Positions 1 to 6,512 of a stretch of DNA of 13,058 bases are shown here, piece after piece. A program made the translations under genes and the position numbers. A model generated the notes under the pieces. That model was given only the letters and a program-made list of their open reading frames with translations. It did not search any database and was not told the origin of the DNA. The DNA comes from an uncultured Eubacterium sp. (GTDB taxonomy: Bacteria; Bacillota; Clostridia; Lachnospirales; Lachnospiraceae): the NCBI GenBank assembly GCA_910586045.1, contig CAJUIH010000047.1:11042-24099 (forward strand), in the 5' to 3' direction. Position 1 is the first letter of the stretch. Each line of letters starts with the position of its first letter.

Positions 1-813
1 GATGAATATTTGCAGAAAATAGACCTGGAAACAATTGCGGCGCAGATCCATGCATTTCCAAAAGCAGTAGGCCGTATCCGGCGGATCAACCAGATCCTGC
101 AGGGAGGGGAAGTAAGGGAGAGCAGCGAATATCTGAACCGTCTGTTTAACCGCCGTTATTTTCATTATGAAAGAAAAATTCATGAACAGCTCGTGTCTAT
201 AGACGGGCATTCTTTGGAAACTTATATTGCGCCGATTACAGTGGAGCATTCCGGCTATCTATTGTCGGAAGAAGAACGCCGGAAAAAAGCGGAACGAAAT
301 ATACGGCTTTTGGAGCGGGAGCTTGCAGAAAATGAAAATGATACGTACATTTTGTATCAATTAGGGAAAAGTTATTCTATGGCCGGAGAATATGAACATG
401 CGTGTACGTATTTTTCGAGGGCGCTTTCGTTTGATCTGGATCCGGAATTGGAATATGTGATTGATATGGTAGACTGCTATGGTTATGCGCTGCTCAACAG
501 CGGACAGGCGGAGCAGGCACTGGGATTTGAGGGGATTTACCATGCGTTTGGCAAACGGGCGGATTTTCAGTTTCTAATGGGATTGATTTATATGAATAAT
601 GAAAAGTTTGAATCTGCGATCCGGGAATTTATGAAAGCGGCGCAGCAAAAAGAATGTATGGTTAAAGGGGTGAATGGGCATTTGGCTTATTATAATGCGG
701 GTGTGATTTATGAGTGTCTTGGGGAGCGGGAAAAAGCACGTGCATTGTATGAAAAATGCGGCGGTTACAGCCGGGCAAAAGAGCGTTTGGCGGCGCTTGG
801 TAAACGGTTGTGA
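1..813 (+). CDS. Family 2-type glycosyltransferase with TPR repeats, C-terminal part (5' end outside window)
   Basis: The reading frame is open from base 1 with no plausible start near the edge (the TTG at 10 reads as an internal Leu), so only about 270 C-terminal residues are visible. Visible residues 50-66 (NRRYFHYERKIHEQL) resemble the end of the GT2 catalytic domain in clostridial SunS-like glycosyltransferases. A Lys/Glu/Arg-rich helix follows (about 90-110). Three tetratricopeptide-like units come next: about 114-148 (YILYQLGKSYSMAGEYEHA), 186-217 (FQFLMGLIYMNNEKFESA) and 226-263 (AYYNAGVIYECLGEREKA). Family members transfer sugar from a nucleotide-sugar donor and the TPRs often bind the protein acceptor. 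Here the neighbouring flagellin suggests a flagellin-modifying enzyme, which is inference. The gene runs convergently into the flagellin gene, with a long hairpin between them. The catalytic DxD region would lie outside the window, so family assignment rests on the C-terminal architecture. Confidence 0.75.
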   Translation, partial: DEYLQKIDLETIAAQIHAFPKAVGRIRRINQILQGGEVRESSEYLNRLFNRRYFHYERKIHEQLVSIDGHSLETYIAPITVEHSGYLLSEEERRKKAERNIRLLERELAENENDTYILYQLGKSYSMAGEYEHACTYFSRALSFDLDPELEYVIDMVDCYGYALLNSGQAEQALGFEGIYHAFGKRADFQFLMGLIYMNNEKFESAIREFMKAAQQKECMVKGVNGHLAYYNAGVIYECLGEREKARALYEKCGGYSRAKERLAALGKRL

Positions 814-840
814 CTTGTGGTATGCAAACGGGTATAAAAG

Positions 841-928
841 AGACTGTCAGCCTAAGAAGCATACAGCAAGATATCTTGATGTAAAAATTACATCCAAGAT
901 TTTGTGTATGCCGCTTAATTTGACAGCC
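841..928. terminator. Long imperfect hairpin between convergent genes, probable bidirectional terminator
   Basis: Arms at about 841-883 and 886-928 are imperfect reverse complements. The matching blocks are ctgtca/tgacag, gcatac/gtatgc, aagat/atctt and gatgtaa/ttacatc, around a tiny A/T loop. On the + strand the stem is followed by ttatttt, and on the - strand by ctctttta, so either convergent transcript could end here. The stem is longer and less perfect than a typical intrinsic terminator. Confidence 0.55.
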
Positions 929-934
929 TTATTT

Positions 935-2281
935 TCAGCCTAATAGCTGCAGTATGGTTGATTCTTTTTGGTTTTGCTGTGCGAGCATAGACTGGCCGAA
1001 CTGCTCCAGTATTTTGGCTTTGGAAAACTTTACGGATTCTTCTGCCATTTCGGTATCCCGCAGTTTGCTTTCGGAATTTTGCGTATTTTCGGACGTATTA
1101 TCTACAACAGATTTTGTACGTTCCAAACGGTTTTGCATCGCGCCAAGATAGGAACGGTAATCCGAAAGGTTGGACAGGGCTGTTTGTACGGAGTCCATAG
1201 TTTTTCCGGCGCTTTCGTAAGAGGATACGTTTGGCGCCCCAAGCCCCAGTGTTCCGGTGGTTATGGTTTTTAAGTTCAGCGCAATTTCTACAAGCGGGCG
1301 GTCGCTTACCTGTAAGAGAAGATCTTGTTTTTCTTCAATCAGGCCGGTAGCGTAAATCAAGCCCATTCCTGGTTGATAAGGAGGATGCGGCCATTTTGAG
1401 ATGGAGTAAAAGGTTAGCTTTCCTCCGTCCCGGTTTAGTGCGTTTGCATGTCCGATGATCGTATCATTGTAGTCGTTCTTCCAGTTTGGGTTTAAGCCTG
1501 TCAGGTAATTGCTTAGGTCCGTTTGCTGACCGACAACTAAGTCATTGATCTTTCCTGCAATCGAACTGCCGTCTGTCAGGGAGGCGTCGTTGATGCCGAT
1601 GGATACAGTTAGATTCATACCGTTGCGAACAACGTTTGAGGTTTGTTCGTCGGTAAATAGGAATGAAAAAATCTGGCTGCAGTTTTCCGAGCAGGTTACA
1701 AAAAATTGCTTGTCGATCAGTTTTTCTTTATTGGCGCTGGTAATATTGGAAAAATCGATGGTTTTTCCATAAACGGGACCTGGGCGGCCGCTTCCGAAAC
1801 CATAAAAGGCATCGTCCATCGATACTTGTGAGTAGTCGTCTGTGTCAATATAGACCAGCGGCTTTGCCATTAATATTGTGCGTGAGTTAAATTCAGTTGT
1901 TCTGGAAATCCGGTTTATTTCCGCGTTGAGCTGCAGTACTTCCGACTGCAGGGCAGAACGGTCTTCATCCGTATTTGTATCATTGGCAGCCTGTGTGGAT
2001 AATTCATTCATACGCTGCAGAATATCCTGTATTTGGCCAAGGGCGCCGTCTGCGGTCTGGATTAAGGACATGCCGTCTTGTACATTTCGGGAAGCTTTGT
2101 TTAATCCGCGGATCTGCCCGCGCATTTTTTCAGAAATTGTCAGGCCGGCGGCGTCGTCTGCAGAACGGTTAATCCGGTAACCGGATGATAATTTTTCGGT
2201 AGATTTCTTTTTGTCTTTGGAAGAAACTCCTAAATAGCGCTGTGTGTTCATCGCATTCAGGTTATGGGTGATTATTGGCAT
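935..2281 (-). CDS. Flagellin (filament subunit) with cysteine-containing variable domain
   Basis: A 448-residue flagellin. Residues 1-137 form the conserved N-terminal D0/D1 coiled region (MPIITHNLNAMNTQR, LSSGYRINRSADDAAGLTIS, LQRMNELSTQAAN at 88-100). Residues about 138-360 are a variable surface domain. Residues 361-448 form the C-terminal D1/D0 helices ending in SMLAQQNQKESTILQLLG. The ATG at 2281 is chosen because AGGAGGTG lies five bases upstream; an in-frame ATG six codons earlier overlaps that site. The LQR..EL segment, with Arg at residue 90, resembles the TLR5-recognised site of proteobacterial flagellins. The variable domain holds Cys197 and Cys201 in a CSENC arrangement, unusual for flagellins, and no HExxH protease motif. 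Product is exported by the flagellar secretion system and polymerises into the filament. Neighbouring glycosyltransferases suggest it is glycosylated (inference). Two sigma-A-like promoters lie upstream. Confidence 0.95.
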   Translation of the reverse strand: MPIITHNLNAMNTQRYLGVSSKDKKKSTEKLSSGYRINRSADDAAGLTISEKMRGQIRGLNKASRNVQDGMSLIQTADGALGQIQDILQRMNELSTQAANDTNTDEDRSALQSEVLQLNAEINRISRTTEFNSRTILMAKPLVYIDTDDYSQVSMDDAFYGFGSGRPGPVYGKTIDFSNITSANKEKLIDKQFFVTCSENCSQIFSFLFTDEQTSNVVRNGMNLTVSIGINDASLTDGSSIAGKINDLVVGQQTDLSNYLTGLNPNWKNDYNDTIIGHANALNRDGGKLTFYSISKWPHPPYQPGMGLIYATGLIEEKQDLLLQVSDRPLVEIALNLKTITTGTLGLGAPNVSSYESAGKTMDSVQTALSNLSDYRSYLGAMQNRLERTKSVVDNTSENTQNSESKLRDTEMAEESVKFSKAKILEQFGQSMLAQQNQKESTILQLLG

Positions 2282-2331
2282 AGGCGCACCTCCTGGCATT
2301 TCGATTGTTTTGTGTGATACTGTGTATTCTT

Positions 2332-2360
2332 ATTCTATGATCATTTGTTTTTATTGTTAA
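2332..2360 (-). promoter_or_regulatory. Proximal sigma-A-type promoter of the flagellin gene
   Basis: Read on the - strand, TTAACA (2360-2355) and TAGAAT (2337-2332) are separated by exactly 17 bases, each one mismatch from the sigma-A consensus. It lies about 50 bases before the flagellin ATG. No sigma-28 -10 (CCGATAT) is visible in this spacer. Confidence 0.55.
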
Positions 2361-2368
2361 ATATATTT

Positions 2369-2397
2369 ATTATATCATAGGAGAGTATGGAAGTAAA
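2369..2397 (-). promoter_or_regulatory. Distal extended -10 promoter of the flagellin gene
   Basis: On the - strand, TTTACT (2397-2392), a 17-base spacer and a perfect TATAAT (2374-2369) preceded by TGA, which makes an extended -10. With the proximal promoter it forms a tandem pair upstream of the flagellin. Confidence 0.5.
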
Positions 2398-2439
2398 TAT
2401 ACGATTAGAAAGTCGACTGGTGATTTACAACCAGCCGAT

Positions 2440-2550
2440 AACAGTTCAGATAAGGTGTTACATTTTGGCTGCGGGGACGCCGGATAAGGGACGCAGGCCT
2501 GGCTTGTGGCTCCGGCTCCGGAATGGTAAGAATCCCTAAGTATTCTGCAT
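2440..2550. repeat. Partial copy (A) of the palindromic intergenic repeat
   Basis: Bases 2440-2470 match the 31-bp terminal repeat of the intact copy (4972-5002) with four mismatches. The following arm (gcggggacgccgg, agggacgcaggcctggctt) also matches the left arm of that copy almost base for base. The central loop gtaagaatccctaag (2526-2540) is the exact reverse complement of the loop in the intact copy. The right arm is missing: after 2547 the sequence diverges. The rest of the 453-base spacer (2282-2734) holds the two flagellin promoters, a 12-bp direct repeat pair around a GC-rich segment, and the glycosyltransferase ribosome binding site. No gene is seen in it. Confidence 0.8.
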
Positions 2551-2647
2551 TTACAGATCGGCCTGCCCCGGTCGCGGCGCCTGGTTCGCTAGGCTTTCGC
2601 CAGCAGCTAAAGTCGCCGCTTGGCTTCGCCAATTAATTTACAGATCG
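2549..2647. repeat. GC-rich 75-bp segment between 12-bp direct repeats
   Basis: atttacagatcg occurs at 2549-2560 and again at 2636-2647. The 75 bases between are GC-rich with ggcg/cgcc runs, unlike the A/T-rich flanks. The segment replaces the right arm of repeat copy A and looks inserted, or left by recombination. Confidence 0.6.
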
Positions 2648-2734
2648 TGTTTTTGGCAGTAAATGGCAGCGTGCAGTTGCGGTGCTGTTTGCATGAAGCA
2701 GAGGTAAAAATAAAGAAAGAAAAAGGATGTCAAT

Positions 2735-3925
2735 ATGAAGCCAAAACTTATTTTTCTAACAGGGGTTTATGATACGCTCGACATATTTACAATGGAACTG
2801 ATCCGGGCGTTTGAGCGGATGGGTTACGATATTTTACAGATTGATACGAAACATTTGATGGATGGATTGTCCAAGTTGTCTGCATTTATAAATACACCGG
2901 TAAAAGCGGCAATAACATTTAATAATCTGGCATTTAATCTGGAACTGGCGGCGGGCAGAAATATTTGGGAGGACTTAAAGATTCCATGTATCAATATTTT
3001 AATGGATCATCCGTTCTGTTATTATGATGCGCTGCAATCGGCTCCTTATAATGGCGTTGTACTTTGCATTGATAAAAAACATACAGACTATCTGCAGCGG
3101 TTTTTTCCGAACATTGCGATTACGGGTTTTCTTGCACATGGCGGAAAAGATTTGGAGAAAAAGCCGCTTCCGATCCGGGAACGTCAGATCGATATTTTGT
3201 ATGCGGGCGGATTATCGAGGGCGTTTGTGCAGAATGTGATGCCGGATTTTGATTCGTTTGACTTTGATGCGCAAAAGATTGCTGAACTAGCGTATCAACG
3301 CCTGATTGCGGATGTATCGCTAACGGCGGAGCAGGCGATTGAAGAAGAGCTGGTGAAAAATGAAATCCAGATGCCGGATGCGGAATTGTCTGCCGTCATT
3401 TCCAAATTACATTATGTAGAATTGCTGGCAACGTCTTATTATCGCGAACAAGTAATCCGCGTTTTGGTGGAACATGGATTTTGTGTGCATTTATATGGAC
3501 GGGGCTGGGAAACCTGCGATTTTATAAATAAACCGAATCTGGTTTGGGAAGGGGTGGTTTCCGCGCAGGAGGTATTGGAGCAAATGCATAACAGTAAAAT
3601 CGTATTAAATACAATGACATGGTTTAAGGATGGAACACATGACCGGGTGTTAAATGGCATGTTGGCGGGCGCCGTAGCGGTGACGGATGAATCGATTTAT
3701 ATGAAAGAAAATTTTGTGGATGCTCGGGAAAAAGCAGAAGACGCGGAATTGGTTTTGTTTCATTTAAATAAAATGGATGAACTCGTAAAATGGATGGATC
3801 AACTTCTGGCAAATCCGGATCTTATGCAGGAACTGGCTGACTGGGGCAGGCAAAAAGCGGTGTTACAGCATACGTGGAGCTGCAGGGCAAAGGAACTCCA
3901 GGAGGATTTGTTTCCGATGTTATAG
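2735..3925 (+). CDS. CgeB-like glycosyltransferase (GT-B type), paralog 1
   Basis: A 396-residue soluble protein without signal peptide or membrane segment. The N-terminal half is Rossmann-like: MKPKLIFLTG at 1-10, NILMDHPF at 87-94, an LCIDKKH strand at 110-116 and ILYAGGLSR at 154-162. The C-terminal half carries the Glyco_trans_1_2-type region: HLYGRGWE at 252-259 and SKIVLNTMTWFKDGTHDR at 287-304, followed by NGMLAGA. In related GT-B enzymes this region binds the nucleotide-sugar donor. Start ATG at 2735 has AAAGGATG upstream. It is clearly paralogous to the next glycosyltransferase (5288-6460): the first 125 residues align without gaps and both have MDHP at residues 90-93. It is divergent from the flagellin gene, so cytoplasmic flagellin glycosylation is the likely role, inferred from context. 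Sugar and acceptor cannot be read from sequence. Confidence 0.85.
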   Translation: MKPKLIFLTGVYDTLDIFTMELIRAFERMGYDILQIDTKHLMDGLSKLSAFINTPVKAAITFNNLAFNLELAAGRNIWEDLKIPCINILMDHPFCYYDALQSAPYNGVVLCIDKKHTDYLQRFFPNIAITGFLAHGGKDLEKKPLPIRERQIDILYAGGLSRAFVQNVMPDFDSFDFDAQKIAELAYQRLIADVSLTAEQAIEEELVKNEIQMPDAELSAVISKLHYVELLATSYYREQVIRVLVEHGFCVHLYGRGWETCDFINKPNLVWEGVVSAQEVLEQMHNSKIVLNTMTWFKDGTHDRVLNGMLAGAVAVTDESIYMKENFVDAREKAEDAELVLFHLNKMDELVKWMDQLLANPDLMQELADWGRQKAVLQHTWSCRAKELQEDLFPML

Positions 3926-3986
3926 TTGTGCACGTTGGCCGTGTAATATTTTATAGTAATTGGAAGAAACGGTGTGGAACAATGTG

Positions 3987-4028
3987 AAAACGCTGTATGA
4001 AACTTTTAGAAAATTACATACAGCGTTT
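3987..4028. terminator. Hairpin between convergent glycosyltransferase and flagellin-like genes
   Basis: A perfect 12-bp inverted repeat, aaacgctgtatg (3988-3999) and catacagcgttt (4017-4028), with a 17-base A/T-rich loop. It sits between two convergent stop codons and the arms end in short A and T runs. The downstream T tract is short on both strands, so termination is probable rather than certain. Confidence 0.6.
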
Positions 4029-4065
4029 GGTATTGCCTCAATGCATGACGGCAGAATTGTTCAGA

Positions 4066-4845
4066 TTACATAAAGAAGTTCTGCATTTTGCGTGCCTGCT
4101 CTTCCATTTTCTTTTTCTGCATCATAAACGCATAGGTCTGCAGGGTCTGCTGTTTTTTCAATTCTGAGATTGCCTGCGGGTAGTCGGTGTCTGCAAGCCT
4201 GCTTCTGGCAGCAGTTGTATTGTAGGCAGCGTATCGATTGTAGCTGATGGCATGGTCCAGGCGGTTGGACTGTGCGCCGCCTTGGCTGCGGTTGCTGTTT
4301 ACCTTTTCAAGGGCACTGTCAATTGCGTTCAGGTCAAAGTCCTTGGTCAGGTCAAAATCTGCAATTCCAAGAGCATCCAGTGTGGAGTTTACGGAATTGT
4401 TGATGGTAATGGAGTTGCCGTTGCTGTCTGATGCGATCTGCATACCGCTGCCGCGGCTTCCATCCAGCAGGTTTAAGGTGTTGTACTGCGTCTGGGTGGC
4501 AATGTCCTGGATTCCCTGTTTGAGTTGGTCTACTTCTTTCTGCATGTTTTTGCGGTCGGAGTCCGTAACGGTTGCCGTGTTGGATGCCTGAATGCCAAGT
4601 TCGCGGATCCGCTGTAAATAATCGGATATGCCGCCGAGCGCCGCGTCGGTGATATTCAGCACGTCTTTTCCTGACTGCAGGTTGTTGGTGCCTGCATTTG
4701 TACCGCGGATTTGTGCGTCCTGCTTTTCGGAGATTGCAAGTTCGGATGCTCCGTTTGCCGCAGATGGCAGACGGTTGCCGCTGGCAATTTGTCCGTATAA
4801 GGAATAATAAGAGGAAGCGCCGCTAATTCCGGAAATACTGCTCAT
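4066..4845 (-). CDS. Short flagellin-like protein with aberrant C-terminus
   Basis: A 259-residue flagellin homolog. Residues about 22-130 fit the flagellin N-terminal coiled domain: SGNRLPSAANGASELAISEK, then QIRGTNAGTNNLQSGKDVLN, ITDAALGGISDYLQRIRELG, and the typical TQYNTLNLLDG end near 130. There is almost no variable domain. The last 60 residues align only loosely with the flagellin C-terminus: DTDYPQAISELKKQQTLQTY replaces the usual DTDMA segment. The end (FMMQKKKMEEQARKMQNFFM) is rich in Met and Lys and lacks the usual QAN..P..VL.LL. Start ATG at 4845 has a GGGGGA site upstream and a TTGACA-N17-TATATT promoter. It could be a minor filament subunit, a hook-filament junction-like protein or a decoy/regulatory flagellin. 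It is divergent from glycosyltransferase paralog 2. Confidence 0.85.
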   Translation of the reverse strand: MSSISGISGASSYYSLYGQIASGNRLPSAANGASELAISEKQDAQIRGTNAGTNNLQSGKDVLNITDAALGGISDYLQRIRELGIQASNTATVTDSDRKNMQKEVDQLKQGIQDIATQTQYNTLNLLDGSRGSGMQIASDSNGNSITINNSVNSTLDALGIADFDLTKDFDLNAIDSALEKVNSNRSQGGAQSNRLDHAISYNRYAAYNTTAARSRLADTDYPQAISELKKQQTLQTYAFMMQKKKMEEQARKMQNFFM

Positions 4846-4900
4846 AATGTATTCCCCCTTTCCTGTATTTAGAAAAAAAGTGAAATTTTCCTATAATAAC

Positions 4901-4929
4901 AATATAGAGGGAAACGGGGCATTTGTCAA
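4901..4929 (-). promoter_or_regulatory. Sigma-A-type promoter of the flagellin-like gene
   Basis: On the - strand, a perfect TTGACA (4929-4924), 17 bases, then TATATT (4906-4901), about 55 bases before the ATG. No sigma-28 motif is visible. Confidence 0.7.
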
Positions 4930-4971
4930 TTATTATGGCTTTTTAGTTTCTATTTTTTGGATTTTTGGAGT

Positions 4972-5157
4972 AACCGTTCAGATAGGGCGTTGCATTTTGG
5001 CTGCGGGGACGCCGGATGAGGGACGCAGGCCTGGCTTGCGGCTTCGACTCCAGAATGCTTAGGGATTCTTACCATTCTGGAGGGCCGCCAGAAAGCCGGG
5101 CAAACCGTCTCTCCCAGCGTCCGGCAAGCCAAAATGCAACGCCCTATCTGAACGGTT
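4972..5157. repeat. Intact copy (B) of a 186-bp palindromic repeat with perfect 31-bp ends
   Basis: The first 31 bases (4972-5002, starting aaccgttcagatagggcg) and last 31 bases (5127-5157) are exact reverse complements. The inner arms are also partly complementary. A 10-bp perfect stem, ctccagaatg (5048-5057) and cattctggag (5073-5082), closes a 15-base asymmetric loop, cttagggattcttac (5058-5072). The octamer ttttggag flanks both sides (4963-4970 and 5161-5168). No ORF inside looks real. It is MITE- or REP-like: a non-coding mobile or structural repeat. The rest of the 442-base spacer (4846-5287) holds the two divergent promoters and ribosome binding sites and no gene. Confidence 0.9.
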
Positions 5158-5183
5158 CCCTTTTGGAGGCAACCAACCCGATC

Positions 5184-5212
5184 TTGCGTTTGGAGCATGG
5201 CAATGTTAAAAT
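5184..5212 (+). promoter_or_regulatory. Possible extended -10 promoter for the glycosyltransferase pair
   Basis: TTGCGT (5184-5189), 17-base spacer, TAAAAT (5207-5212) preceded by TGT. The -10 is good, the -35 weak (three of six). It lies outside the palindromic repeat and about 75 bases before the ATG. Confidence 0.4.
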
Positions 5213-5287
5213 AAGGGTAGTCTTTGATGGGCATGGACACGGGAACAAAATGGAAATAGTTTGGACAGTGAGTTTTGGAGGGCGGCA

Positions 5288-6460
5288 ATGGGAAAGCGGT
5301 ATATATTATTTCGGGGGCTGATCCGTACCTTGGATTTTTATACGGATGAATTTGTTACGATACTAAAGGCCCAGCAGGCAGAATGCCTTGTAGTGGATGC
5401 CATGCATATGGATACGGAAATGCTGCGTCTGAAAGCGTTTTTGCTGGCCCCGGTCTGCGCTGTGATTTCGTGTAATAATATCGGGCTGCATTTGGAATTG
5501 GAAGACGGAAAAAATATCTGGGACCGGTTTGAAATTCCTTTTTATAATATTATGATGGATCATCCGTTTCATTATAAAAAGGCGCTGGATCAGGCGCCGG
5601 AGGAGATGATCCTGCTTTGTGTGGACCGCAATCATGCGGCTTATGTCCAACGGTTTTTTCCGCGGGTAAAAAAAGCGGTATTTTTCCCGCATGCAGGGAT
5701 TGAACTGCCGATGCGGGATCAGGAGCGGCAAATTCCGGTTGCAGACCGCAAAATTGACGTATTGTATGCCGGGGGACTTGCCCGGTACGCCGCGGAGGGG
5801 CTGATTCCGGATCTTGGCAGTATTCGGGAATTTGACGCGTTTGGCCTTGTGCGTGACGCGCTCGAATGGCTCATGCAGAATCCGGAACAGACGACGGAAT
5901 ATGTCATTGAGCAGTGCCTGAAAGACCGGAATGTGATGCTTGACGACCGGCGTTTAGGGGAAGTGATTACGGAACTGCGGTTTGTGGATTCGTTTGCCGT
6001 ATCTTTTTACCGGGAGCAGGCAGTGCGCACGCTTGCTTCGCAGGGGATCACCATTACGATTTTTGGGGCAGGCTGGGAGCGGTGTGAATGGGAATCTGAC
6101 CATGTGGTATACGGCGGAGAGATTCTGCCGGTGCAGGTGCTGGAATTGATGCGGCAGAGTAAGATTGTGCTGAATACGATGACTTGGTTTAAACGCGGCG
6201 CGCATGACAGGATTTTTAACGGAATGCTTGCGGGGGCGGCGGTAGTCAGCGATACTTCGGAATATATGCAGGAACAGTTTACGGACGGCAGGCAGCTTCG
6301 GCTGTTTTCCTTGAAAGAAATCGGCGCGCTTGCTGAAATGACGGCCGCCCTGCTGGAGGATCCGGCGTGTGCGCAGGATTTGGCTGATTGCGGATATCTT
6401 GCGGCGAAGAAAGGACATCTGTGGAAACACCGGCTTTTGGAAGCGGGCGTGCTTTCTTGA
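5288..6460 (+). CDS. CgeB-like glycosyltransferase (GT-B type), paralog 2
   Basis: A 390-residue soluble protein. ATG at 5288 is chosen because GGAGG lies six bases upstream; an in-frame TTG nine codons earlier has no good site. The layout matches paralog 1: MGKRYILFRG at 1-10, MDHPFHY at 90-96, LLCVDRNH at 109-116, KIDVLYAGGLAR at 155-166, FGAGWERCEW at 259-268, and the C-terminal donor-binding-type region SKIVLNTMTWFKRGAHDR at 291-308 followed by NGMLAGA. The shared motifs and nearly equal length mark a tandem duplication that has since diverged. It is divergent from the flagellin-like gene and followed after about 50 bases by a third glycosyltransferase, probably in one transcript. Flagellin glycosylation is inferred from position; the transferred sugar is unknown. 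Confidence 0.87.
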   Translation: MGKRYILFRGLIRTLDFYTDEFVTILKAQQAECLVVDAMHMDTEMLRLKAFLLAPVCAVISCNNIGLHLELEDGKNIWDRFEIPFYNIMMDHPFHYKKALDQAPEEMILLCVDRNHAAYVQRFFPRVKKAVFFPHAGIELPMRDQERQIPVADRKIDVLYAGGLARYAAEGLIPDLGSIREFDAFGLVRDALEWLMQNPEQTTEYVIEQCLKDRNVMLDDRRLGEVITELRFVDSFAVSFYREQAVRTLASQGITITIFGAGWERCEWESDHVVYGGEILPVQVLELMRQSKIVLNTMTWFKRGAHDRIFNGMLAGAAVVSDTSEYMQEQFTDGRQLRLFSLKEIGALAEMTAALLEDPACAQDLADCGYLAAKKGHLWKHRLLEAGVLS

Positions 6461-6512
6461 TGAGGACTTGATTGGAATATGATCGGAATAGGATGGGAAT
6501 GGGGGATTGGAT

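Noticed and set aside
935..2281. Flagellin with built-in metalloprotease domain
   Set aside because: The variable domain has no HExxH motif and is shorter than those enzymatic insertions.
2405..2632. 75-codon ORF on the - strand
   Set aside because: It lies across the palindromic repeat and direct repeat region, has no good ribosome binding site and no recognisable protein pattern.
2620..2680. Promoter TTTACA-N17-TAAATG before glycosyltransferase paralog 1
   Set aside because: The -10 matches only three of six positions and the -35 lies within the direct repeat; too weak to list.
4972..5157. Invertible phase-variation switch like the flagellar switch of Clostridioides difficile
   Set aside because: Size and inverted ends fit, but the visible promoters for both flanking genes lie outside the element, none is visible inside, and no invertase gene is in the window. 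Kept only as a question about loop orientation.
4950..5288. ORFs on both strands across the intact repeat
   Set aside because: They arise from the GC-rich palindrome reading open in several frames; no start site support and no homology pattern.
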